A stretch of 5,361 nucleotides of DNA from the NCBI GenBank assembly GCA_016201575.1, contig JACQCN010000167.1:1-5361 (forward strand). Direction: 5' to 3'. Numbering within the stretch: position 1 is the stretch's first letter; each line of letters starts with the position of its first letter. The notes below the pieces were generated by a model that was given only the letters and a program-made list of their open reading frames with translations, had not been told where the DNA came from and ran no database searches. The DNA is from Candidatus Rokuibacteriota bacterium (GTDB taxonomy: Bacteria; Methylomirabilota; Methylomirabilia; Rokubacteriales; CSP1-6). Shown piece by piece: positions 1 to 5,339 of the stretch. Both the position numbers and the translations under genes were made by a program.

Positions 1-164
<164 letters not shown>

Positions 165-171
165 CTAGGCG

Positions 172-178
172 ACCTCCT
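172..178 (-). promoter_or_regulatory. Strong Shine-Dalgarno site of the ferredoxin gene
   Basis: Read on the minus strand this is AGGAGGT, a perfect complement to the 16S rRNA tail, with seven bases between it and the ATG at 164. It decides the ferredoxin start. It contrasts with the transporter genes and the barrel gene, none of which has a comparable site. Confidence 0.88.
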
Positions 179-211
179 CGCGAGTTTCCCGCTACCCGGC
201 CGGACCTAGCA

Positions 212-241
212 TTCATAACGTAACTGTAGCAACGGTGTCAA
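212..241 (-). promoter_or_regulatory. Sigma-70-type promoter of the ferredoxin gene
   Basis: On the minus strand there is a perfect -35 TTGACA (241-236), an 18-base spacer, and a -10-like TATGAA (217-212). The segment is locally A/T-rich compared with its surroundings. Transcription should begin near 205, giving a leader of about 40 bases that contains the AGGAGGT site. The -35 is convincing. The exact -10 is less certain, because TTATGA one base away is also possible. Confidence 0.7.
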
Positions 242-305
242 GCATTTCGCGGGTTTCCGCACGCTTCCGCGAGCTCGTCGGAGTCACTCGGTTCGAGCGC
301 GCCGC

Positions 306-333
306 TTCGAGCGCCGGCTTCGCCGGCGCAACG
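306..333. repeat. 28-nt hairpin repeat, copy 1
   Basis: It begins TTCGAGCGCCGGC and ends GCGCAACG. The core GCGCCGGC (311-318) pairs perfectly with GCCGGCGC (322-329) across a three-base loop. It is identical to the second copy, 102 bases downstream, except for one loop base (T here, C there). Confidence 0.85.
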
Positions 334-347
334 ATCCCGGGGGATGC

Positions 348-376
348 TCGAAAGGGGGCCGTCGAGGCCCTTTCGA
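348..376. repeat. Long inverted repeat (hairpin) between the two direct-repeat copies
   Basis: TCGAAAGGG (348-356) is the exact reverse complement of CCCTTTCGA (368-376). An alternative fold pairs TCGAAA with TTTCGA and then GGGCC (356-360) with GGCCC (366-370) around the loop GTCGA. The right-hand part (357-377) recurs in inverted orientation at the far end of the window (5340-5361). No T-run follows on either strand, so if it terminates transcription it is not a classical intrinsic terminator. Confidence 0.75.
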
Positions 377-407
377 CTGTCGAGCAGCGCTCGGCGTGTT
401 CGGCGCT

Positions 408-435
408 TTCGAGCGCCGGCTCCGCCGGCGCAACG
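408..435. repeat. 28-nt hairpin repeat, copy 2
   Basis: It differs from copy 1 at a single position (CTCCGCC instead of CTTCGCC) and keeps the eight-base-pair stem GCGCCGGC/GCCGGCGC. Conservation of both stem arms and of the flanking TTCGA and AACG suggests a duplicated element and not chance GC richness. Confidence 0.85.
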
Positions 436-449
436 CCAGGGGGGAGGTT

Positions 450-475
450 CGGAAGGGAGGCGAAGCCCCCCTCCG
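450..475 (-). terminator. Possible transcription-end hairpin after the transporter operon
   Basis: Just past the DppC-type stop the sequence can fold as CGG(A)AGGG-A-GGC, loop GAA, GCC-C-CCCTCCG, with one bulge and one mismatch. Minus-strand transcripts leaving the operon reach it five bases after the stop codon. There is no U-tract after it in that direction (AACCTCCCC follows), so it may act as an RNA 3'-end stabiliser or a Rho-assisted end. The T-run at 479-482 lies on the wrong side for the minus strand, and no plus-strand gene precedes it. Confidence 0.4.
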
Positions 476-480
476 AGGTT

Positions 481-1380
481 TTACTGCGTCCGGAGCCTCG
501 GATCGAGCGCATCGCGGAGCGAGTCACCGAAGAGGTTGAAGGCGAAGACGGCGAGACTGATCGCCAGCCCGGGGGCCAGCGCGAGCCAGGGCGCCGTCTC
601 GGCGAAGTCCACGGCCGCCCCCTTGAGCATGAGGCCCCAGGCCGGCGTCGGCTCGGCCACGCCGAGGCCGAGGAACGACAGAGAGGTCTCGAGCAGGATG
701 GCCTGGCCCATGAACGCCGTGAGCATGATCAGGTACGGGGCCATCACGTTGGGCAGCATGTGGCGGAGGATGATGCGCCGGCGGCTGAACCCGGCCGCCC
801 GGGCGGCGTCGACGTAGGCGGCCCGCCGGATGGCCAGCGCGCTCGACCGGATGACGCGCCCGCAGCGCGGGATCATCGGGACCGTGATGGCGAGGACCAC
901 GTTGCCCACGCCGTGGCCGAGGACCGCGACCACCGCCAGCGCCAGGATGATCAGCGGGAACGACAGGAAGACGTCCATCACCCGCTCCACCAGCAGGTCG
1001 ACGGCGCCGCCGAAGTAGGCGGAGGCCACGCCGATCACGGCGCCGACCGTCGCCCCCACGAGCGCGGCGACGAGCCCGACGGTGAGCGCGGTGCGGGGGC
1101 CGTAGACGAGACGGGAGAGCACGTCGCGCCCGAAGGCGTCGGTGCCGAGCCAGTGGGCCGCGTCGGGGCGCGCCAGCATCGCCCCGTAGTCCGGCGCCAG
1201 CGGGTCGTAGGGCGCGAGCACCGGGGCCGCCGCGGCGACGAGCGCCATGAGCCCGATCACGGCCGCGCCCGCCGCGCCGAGCGGGCGCCGGCGGGCGAAG
1301 TCGCGCGCCGTCTCGCGCCACCCCGCGCGCCGGGCCGGCGCCGCCTCCTCGAGCGGGACCGCGCCGCCGGCGGCCGTCAC
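481..1380 (-). CDS. ABC transporter permease, DppC/OppC type
   Basis: This is the second inner-membrane permease of a peptide-family importer, 299 residues as usual for DppC. A cytoplasmic N-terminus (about residues 1-33) is followed by a first membrane segment (about 34-57). Next comes the family motif HWLGTDAFGRDVLSRLVYG (76-94). The BPD_transp_1 domain then has hydrophobic segments near 98-123, 135-157, 213-235 and 265-285. The EAA coupling loop that contacts the ATPase is AAYVDAARAAG...HMLPN (187-211). It ends LRDALDPRLR, a typical DppC tail. I chose the GTG at 1380 because it overlaps the upstream permease stop as GTGA and gives the normal length. The frame stays open further upstream only as a shadow of the neighbouring gene. 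No good ribosome site is visible, so translation probably depends on coupling. The substrate is unknown; dipeptides, oligopeptides, nickel or glutathione are all handled by this family. Confidence 0.95.
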   Translation of the reverse strand: MTAAGGAVPLEEAAPARRAGWRETARDFARRRPLGAAGAAVIGLMALVAAAAPVLAPYDPLAPDYGAMLARPDAAHWLGTDAFGRDVLSRLVYGPRTALTVGLVAALVGATVGAVIGVASAYFGGAVDLLVERVMDVFLSFPLIILALAVVAVLGHGVGNVVLAITVPMIPRCGRVIRSSALAIRRAAYVDAARAAGFSRRRIILRHMLPNVMAPYLIMLTAFMGQAILLETSLSFLGLGVAEPTPAWGLMLKGAAVDFAETAPWLALAPGLAISLAVFAFNLFGDSLRDALDPRLRTQ

Positions 1381-2330
1381 GCGTAGCGGATCCGAGGGTC
1401 GAGCCAGGCGTAGACCAGGTCGACCACGAAGTTGACGAGCACCGTGACGAAGGCGACCAGGAGCACCAGCGCCTGGGTGAGCGTGTAGTCGCGGTGGGCG
1501 ATGGACTCCACGAAGAGCAACCCGAGCCCGTTCAGGTTGAACACCTGCTCGGTCACCACGAGCCCGCCGATCAGGAACGCGAACTCCAGCGCGATGACCG
1601 TGAACACCGGCAGCATGGCGTTCTTGACGGCGTGCCGCGAGAGCACCAGGCGCGGCCACAGCCCCTTGGCGCGCGCCGTGCGGATATAGTCCTCGCGCAG
1701 CACCTCCAGCATGGCCGAGCGCATCATGCGCGTGGACACGGCCGAGTAGCGGTAGCCCACCGCGAGCGCGGGCCAGACGAGCTGGGCGAGGTTGCGCCCG
1801 GGGTTCACGTAGATCGGCGTGAACTCGATGGGCGGCAGCCAGCGGAACGCGAGGAGGAGCCCCAGGATCACGAGGATGCCGAGCCAGAACGACGGCACCG
1901 CGAGCCCGGCGATCGAGAAGACCCGCACCGCGTAGTCGACCCAGGTGTCCTGGCGGACGGCGGCGAGGATCCCGAGCGGGATGGCCAGCGTCACCGCGAC
2001 GAGCGTGGCCAGCACCGCCACCTCGAGCGAGAGCTGGAAGCGGAGCGCGATCTCGCGGGTGATGGGCGCGCCCGTCCACATCGAGCGCCCGAAGTCGAGC
2101 CGGACGATGCCGGCCATCCAGTCGAGGAACTGGCGCCACCGGGGACGGTCGAGGCCGAGGCGCGCGCGCTCGACCTGGAGGGCCGCCCTGGAAGCGAAGG
2201 AGCTCTCCCCGGCGAAGCGCAGCTCGACGACGTCGCCGGGCAGGACGCGCATCAGCACGAACACGAGCACGGCCACCCCGACGAGCGTGGGGATCATCAG
2301 GAGGAGCCGCTTGAGGACGTACCGCGCCAC
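1377..2330 (-). CDS. ABC transporter permease, DppB/OppB type
   Basis: This is the first inner-membrane permease of the importer, 317 residues as expected for DppB. The N-terminus RYVLKRLLLMIPTL leads into the first membrane helix (about 8-30), ending VLPGD. The periplasmic part holds LDFGRS (78-83). Further hydrophobic segments lie near 99-125, 135-163, 240-260 and 285-308. The EAA coupling loop is EDYIRTARAKG...KNAMLPV (213-242). The conserved VFNLNGLG (263-270) corresponds to the family's IF-x2-PGLG, with Asn in place of Pro. It ends YAWLDPRIRYA. The start is GTG at 2330, ten bases after the binding-protein stop. No Shine-Dalgarno site is evident in that short gap, which argues for coupling. 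The gene overlaps the next permease by four bases. The pair should form the transmembrane heterodimer. Confidence 0.95.
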   Translation of the reverse strand: MARYVLKRLLLMIPTLVGVAVLVFVLMRVLPGDVVELRFAGESSFASRAALQVERARLGLDRPRWRQFLDWMAGIVRLDFGRSMWTGAPITREIALRFQLSLEVAVLATLVAVTLAIPLGILAAVRQDTWVDYAVRVFSIAGLAVPSFWLGILVILGLLLAFRWLPPIEFTPIYVNPGRNLAQLVWPALAVGYRYSAVSTRMMRSAMLEVLREDYIRTARAKGLWPRLVLSRHAVKNAMLPVFTVIALEFAFLIGGLVVTEQVFNLNGLGLLFVESIAHRDYTLTQALVLLVAFVTVLVNFVVDLVYAWLDPRIRYA

Positions 2331-2340
2331 GGCCGAAGGG

Positions 2341-3936
2341 TCAGTCGCCGAGCCAGACCGTCTCGAGCTGCTGGTTGACGTAGTGGCTGGGCGTGACGTA
2401 CCAGCCGTGGAGCTGGCGCAGGTGGGCGATGATGCGGTGCCACTGGAGCGTGGTCAGGTAGTGCGCCTCCTCGTCCACCAGCCGCTTCTCGAAGGCCCGG
2501 ACGAAGCGGATGCGCGCGCCCTTGTCGGTGGCCCGGCTCTGCTTCTGGTAGAGGTCGTCGAGCGCCGGGTCCTGGTAGCGGGCGTAGTTGGCGTCGGAGA
2601 CGGAGGCCGACTGGAACTTGTAGAGGTCGAGGTCGGGCTCCACCAGGTAGCCGCACTGGAAGTCGAGGGCCACCTCGTAGTCGCCGCCCCGCAGGACCGT
2701 GAAGTAGGCAGCGGGCTCGATCATCTCCTGGGTGACGTTGAGCCCGATGCGGCGCCACTGGTCGATCAGGTACACGCCGACCGGCTCGTAGGGATGGGCG
2801 ATCGCCCGGTTCTTCAGCGTGAACGCGAAGCCCTCCGGCACGCCGGCCGCCTTGAGGAGCCGCCGGGCCTCCGCCCGCGACTTCTCGATGTCGCGGCCGT
2901 AGCCCGCGAGCTTCTCCAGCTCGGCCGGCGGCGTGGCGAACTCCGTGCCCGGCACCTGCACCCCCGCCACGTCGCGGACGATCGTGATCTTCGACAGCGC
3001 CCGGGACATCTCCCAGCGGTCGATGGCCAGCGTCAGCGCCCGGCGCACCCGCTTGTCGTCGAAGGGCTTCTTCTCGTGGTTGACGCCGATCCAGTTGGTG
3101 CAGTCCCACGGGCTTTCCTGGAAGCGCACGCGGTCGCCCAGCGCCTTCTCGAGCTGCTCGCGCTCGCCCGGCGTGATGCCGCGGAACTGGGTCACCGCCC
3201 GCTCGCCCCGGATGGCCGCGATCTGGGCCGAGGCGGCCTTGACGAAGGTCGCGCGGAAGCCGTCCAGGTAGGGCAGCCCGGGACGGAAGTACTTCGGGTT
3301 GCGCTTCCCCAGCACGTGCGAGCCCTTGACGTGCTCGACGAATACGAAGGGCCCCGTGCCGTCCACGTGCGTCTCGTACCAGTGCGGGTCCTGGCGGAGC
3401 CGGTCGGCGCTGTAGATGAAGTTCCAGGGCGAGGCCAGCAGAGCCAGCGCCGCCGCCGACGGCCACTTGAGCCGGAAGACCACCGTCCGGTCGTCGGGCG
3501 CGGCCACCGATGCGAAGGCGAGATAGGCGGCCTTGCGGCTGGAGGCGACGCCCTCCGGCGGGAAGATGATGTGGTCGTAGGAGGCCTTCACGTCGCGGGC
3601 GGTCAGGGGCTGGCCGCCGTGGAAGGTGATCCCCTTGCGGATCTTGAAGGTGTAGGTCCGGTGGTCGCGGGAGATGGTCCAGCTCTCCGCGACGTCGCCG
3701 CCGATCCGCGCGCCCTTGGGGTCCGTGGGGTCGATCCGCAGGAGCAGGCTGTAGAAGGGCGCGATCGGATGCATCGTGCCGAACGTCTCCTCGCGGTGGC
3801 CGTCGTAGGAGGGCGGCTCCGACGGCACCACGAAGACGAGCTCCCCGCCGCGGCGGGGCGTCTCCTCGGCGTGCGCGCTAGACAACGCGACGACCACCGT
3901 CAAGAGTGCGCCGAGGGCCGCGAGCGGGCGGAGCAT
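2341..3936 (-). CDS. ABC transporter periplasmic substrate-binding protein, SBP_bac_5 (peptide/nickel) family
   Basis: This secreted binding protein captures solute for the two permeases downstream; 531 residues is normal for the family. A signal peptide MLRPLAALGALLTVVVALSSAHA ends in an AxA site, with cleavage expected after residue 23. No lipobox cysteine is present, so it should be a soluble periplasmic protein. Family features are GGELVFVVPSEPPSYD near the mature start, GDVAESWTISRDHRTYTFKIRKG-type sequence (about 80-102), FHGGQPLTARDVKASYDH (105-122), GTGPFVF (193-199), NPKYF (213-217) and KKPFDDKRVRRALTLAIDR (289-307). Two cysteines, C279 and C428, might form a disulfide. I chose the ATG at 3936: the frame extends 13 codons upstream, but only to a TTG that is part of the promoter's -35 box, and the signal peptide fits the internal Met exactly. 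It is the first gene of its operon, facing away from the barrel gene. The substrate cannot be read from the sequence. Confidence 0.93.
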   Translation of the reverse strand: MLRPLAALGALLTVVVALSSAHAEETPRRGGELVFVVPSEPPSYDGHREETFGTMHPIAPFYSLLLRIDPTDPKGARIGGDVAESWTISRDHRTYTFKIRKGITFHGGQPLTARDVKASYDHIIFPPEGVASSRKAAYLAFASVAAPDDRTVVFRLKWPSAAALALLASPWNFIYSADRLRQDPHWYETHVDGTGPFVFVEHVKGSHVLGKRNPKYFRPGLPYLDGFRATFVKAASAQIAAIRGERAVTQFRGITPGEREQLEKALGDRVRFQESPWDCTNWIGVNHEKKPFDDKRVRRALTLAIDRWEMSRALSKITIVRDVAGVQVPGTEFATPPAELEKLAGYGRDIEKSRAEARRLLKAAGVPEGFAFTLKNRAIAHPYEPVGVYLIDQWRRIGLNVTQEMIEPAAYFTVLRGGDYEVALDFQCGYLVEPDLDLYKFQSASVSDANYARYQDPALDDLYQKQSRATDKGARIRFVRAFEKRLVDEEAHYLTTLQWHRIIAHLRQLHGWYVTPSHYVNQQLETVWLGD

Positions 3937-3945
3937 GGCACGGCG

Positions 3946-3975
3946 AGCGTAGCCAGCCCGGCGACTCCCTGTCAA
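3946..3975 (-). promoter_or_regulatory. Promoter of the transporter operon, giving a near-leaderless mRNA
   Basis: On the minus strand there is a perfect -35 TTGACA (3975-3970), an 18-base spacer ending TGGC, and a -10-like TACGCT (3951-3946) matching three of six consensus bases. Initiation about seven bases downstream falls near 3939, only a few bases before the ATG at 3936. No Shine-Dalgarno site precedes that ATG within usable distance. The two facts fit each other and imply translation of a leaderless or nearly leaderless message. Confidence 0.62.
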
Positions 3976-3993
3976 GCCGGCCGGGAATGCGTG

Positions 3994-4023
3994 GCGCCCC
4001 GAGAGCGGGACGCCGCGGGGCGC
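3994..4023. promoter_or_regulatory. GC-rich inverted repeat midway between divergent promoters (possible operator)
   Basis: GCGCCCCG (3994-4001) is the exact reverse complement of CGGGGCGC (4016-4023), with 14 bases between. The centre, near 4008, is also the midpoint of the two outward-facing -35 boxes (3975 and 4041). This position suits a shared regulator. In DNA this GC-rich, an eight-base match can also arise by chance. Confidence 0.35.
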
Positions 4024-4040
4024 GAGCGGATATCATTCGC

Positions 4041-4070
4041 TTGACAAAGCGGGGTCGTGCTTTCTACATT
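4041..4070 (+). promoter_or_regulatory. Promoter of the leader ORF and barrel gene
   Basis: TTGACA (4041-4046), an 18-base spacer and TACATT (4065-4070, four of six consensus bases) form a good sigma-70-type promoter in an A/T-richer patch. Transcription should start near 4077, about 16 bases before the AAGGAGG ribosome site and roughly 210 bases before the barrel gene ATG. The barrel gene thus has a long transcribed leader. Confidence 0.7.
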
Positions 4071-4092
4071 CGGCCCACCCGCAGCTTTGCCC

Positions 4093-4099
4093 AAGGAGG
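4093..4099 (+). promoter_or_regulatory. Strong Shine-Dalgarno site in front of the leader ORF
   Basis: AAGGAGG is followed by 11 bases and then ATG at 4111; the spacing is a little long but usable. It is the only strong ribosome site between the promoter and the barrel gene, 187 bases before the barrel ATG. It therefore points to the small ORF and not to the barrel gene itself. Confidence 0.65.
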
Positions 4100-4110
4100 A
4101 GCAGGTCTTT

Positions 4111-4287
4111 ATGACGGGGCATCACCTCCCCACCCGCCGAGCCCGCATAGGGACGAGTGCCGGGCGCGTCGTGGCCGACGCTTGCGGGCGCGATCACCTG
4201 GCTCCCACCTGCCCTCGGCGAACCGCGCGAGACCACGGGTTCGACCGCCGCCGTCGCCGACCGGCCATGGCCGGTTACTGCCGCTGA
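4111..4287 (+). CDS. Possible 58-residue Arg-rich leader peptide, stop overlapping the barrel gene start
   Basis: I do not recognise this product. It starts MTGHHLPTRRAR and contains 14 Arg, 4 His and 3 Cys (C25, C34, C57), with five consecutive Arg at 46-50. Support for real translation is positional: a promoter about 40 bases upstream, AAGGAGG before the ATG, and a TGA stop (4285-4287) that shares its A with the barrel gene ATG (TGATG). The barrel gene lacks a clear ribosome site of its own, so translating this ORF may deliver ribosomes to it. The composition also resembles a random GC-rich frame, so the peptide itself may have no function. It could equally be a non-coding leader in which the frame is open by chance. 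No signal peptide or membrane segment is visible. Confidence 0.45.
   Translation: MTGHHLPTRRARIGTSAGRVVADACGRDHLAPTCPRRTARDHGFDRRRRRPAMAGYCR
4260..4275. repeat. Perfect 16-bp palindrome just upstream of the barrel gene start
   Basis: ACCGGCCATGGCCGGT is its own reverse complement. In RNA it would make a six-base-pair stem with a CAUG loop, ending 11 bases before the ATG at 4287. That is where the barrel gene's ribosome site would have to lie. It also sits inside the leader ORF, directly after its five Arg codons. It may be an RNA switch, a DNA-binding operator, or chance in GC-rich DNA. Confidence 0.55.
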
Positions 4288-5336
4288 TGATCCGGAGGAC
4301 GTCCTGCATCCTGTGGGTGGCGGCATTCGCAATCGCCGGTGTCGTTCGCGCGTCCCACGCCCAAGAACCCGGCGACCTGACGAAGCTGAGTCTTGAGGAA
4401 CTGATGAAGGTAGACGTCGTTTCCATCAACGTTCTGGGAAGCCATGTCCACCTTGCTGGTGAGTGGATGCTCGCCTACGAGTATATGCTCGAAGACATGG
4501 ATGGGAATCGGGACGGCACCAGGCGAGTCAGTCACCCACGTGTACTTCAAGATTTCGGTACGGTCCCGACGAACATGAGCATGGAAATGCACATGGCGAC
4601 GGTCATGTATGCGCCGAGCGAGGATGTGACGCTCATGGCCATGCTCCCCTATCTCCGCAAAGTGATGAATCACGTCACGCGCTCAGGCGTTCGGTTCACA
4701 GAACGTTCGGAGGGCATCGGAGATCTCCAACTGCGCGTCCTCGGCACCGTGTACAGGTTGGACCGGCTCGAGCATCGACTTCTCGCGAATGCCGGACTGA
4801 GTTTGCCGGCTGGGTCGATCGACGAGAAGGACTTCGGATCTGACCGAACGAAGGGCAAGGTGAGACTGGAGTACGATGATCAACTGGGGTCTGGTACGGT
4901 TGACCTACTCCCCGGCCTCACATACCTGGGTCAATCGGAGGACTGGGCCTGGGGAGCCGAGATGATTCCGACCATCAGGCTCGGGGAAAACAGCAACCAT
5001 TACCGCCTCGGAAATCGCTATCGCTTGAGCACCTGGGCGGATCGGAAGTGGACGGACTGGCTGAGTGTATCGGGCCGAATCGACGGACAGCTCTGGGAGA
5101 ATATCCACGGCGCCGATCCAACGCTCGACTCGGCGGCGGCACCAACAAAGGACCCCAAACGACGTGCGGGAAGGCGAGTTGACTTCCTGCTTGGACTCAA
5201 CCTGTACGCGCCGCGCGGCGTCCTTCAAGGACATCGCCTGGCGTTCGAAGCCGGGGCACCCGTCTACCAATCGCTCGACGGGCCAGCACTGCAGACCGAT
5301 TGGGTGGTGCGGGTCGGATGGCAATGGGTGTACTAG
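4287..5336 (+). CDS. Predicted outer-membrane beta-barrel protein, Met/His-rich ('transporter', Phenol_MetA_deg-like)
   Basis: The 349-residue product has a signal peptide (MIRRTSCILWVAAFAIAGVV...ASHA, cleavage expected after A25). A segment DLTKLSLEELMKVDVVSI (30-47) follows, resembling the start of many TonB-receptor-like and barrel proteins. The rest alternates polar and hydrophobic residues in strand-length blocks and ends VVRVGWQWVY, an aromatic C-terminus typical of barrels inserted by the BAM machinery. Residues 97-127 contain eight Met, including M97-x-M99-x-M101-x-M103, near H102 and H129; H53 and H55 lie earlier. This suggests contact with a soft metal such as copper, but that is inference. 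The ATG at 4287 is chosen because it begins the signal peptide; the open frame upstream is Arg/Pro-rich and unlike protein. No ribosome site is obvious, and TGATG links it to the small upstream ORF. A/T-ending codons are much commoner here than in the importer genes. The family assignment is from memory and only moderately sure. Confidence 0.85.
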   Translation: MIRRTSCILWVAAFAIAGVVRASHAQEPGDLTKLSLEELMKVDVVSINVLGSHVHLAGEWMLAYEYMLEDMDGNRDGTRRVSHPRVLQDFGTVPTNMSMEMHMATVMYAPSEDVTLMAMLPYLRKVMNHVTRSGVRFTERSEGIGDLQLRVLGTVYRLDRLEHRLLANAGLSLPAGSIDEKDFGSDRTKGKVRLEYDDQLGSGTVDLLPGLTYLGQSEDWAWGAEMIPTIRLGENSNHYRLGNRYRLSTWADRKWTDWLSVSGRIDGQLWENIHGADPTLDSAAAPTKDPKRRAGRRVDFLLGLNLYAPRGVLQGHRLAFEAGAPVYQSLDGPALQTDWVVRVGWQWVY

Positions 5337-5339
5337 ATC

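Larger units (their letters stand above)
242..480. other. Intergenic repeat and hairpin cluster, no gene
   Basis: This gap between the transporter operon stop and the ferredoxin promoter has no convincing gene. Frames that stay open across it encode only low-complexity Ala/Gly/Ser/Pro runs generated by the repeats and have no ribosome site. It holds two copies of a 28-base hairpin repeat (306-333, 408-435), a long hairpin (348-376), a small dyad CGAGC-AGC-GCTCG (381-393) and a final hairpin next to the operon stop (450-475). The motif TTCGAGCGC also occurs alone at 291-299. It looks like a dispersed intergenic repeat element that also ends transcription from the right. Confidence 0.7.

Noticed and set aside
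242..480. CRISPR array suggested by the repeated hairpin
   Set aside because: There are only two copies, the spacing is irregular, and the 'spacer' itself holds a hairpin. No cas genes are in the window.
213..527. Minus-strand open frame of 104 codons over the repeat region
   Set aside because: It has a repeat-derived Ala/Pro/Glu/Ser composition, overlaps the end of the DppC-type gene, and has no recognisable domain.
235..1386. Open frame of about 383 codons on the plus strand across the repeats and opposite the DppC-type permease
   Set aside because: It crosses non-coding hairpin repeats and then runs antisense to the permease as low-complexity Arg/Asp/Glu/His/Gly sequence. It has no domain and no ribosome site.
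3937..3975. Thirteen-codon N-terminal extension of the binding protein starting at TTG
   Set aside because: The TTG is the first half of the promoter's TTGACA box, and the signal peptide fits the ATG at 3936 exactly.
4025..4041. Imperfect dyad around GATATC next to the barrel promoter's -35
   Set aside because: Only AGCG/CGCT pair across a nine-base gap. That is too little in GC-rich DNA to call an operator.
1945..4044. Long open frame of about 699 codons on the plus strand, opposite the binding protein and the DppB-type permease
   Set aside because: It is antisense to clearly recognisable transporter genes, lacks a ribosome site, and its Arg/His/Val/Gly-rich composition is what results when a gene with G/C third positions is read on the other strand.
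4236..4245. GGGTTCGACC, resembling a tRNA T-arm
   Set aside because: No acceptor stem, anticodon arm or D-arm can be built around it; a similar GGTTCGAGC at 289-297 fails in the same way.
3906..4286. 127-codon upstream extension of the barrel gene frame
   Set aside because: It runs through the divergent promoter region, overlaps the start of the binding-protein gene on the other strand, and reads as Arg/Pro-rich sequence before a perfect signal peptide.
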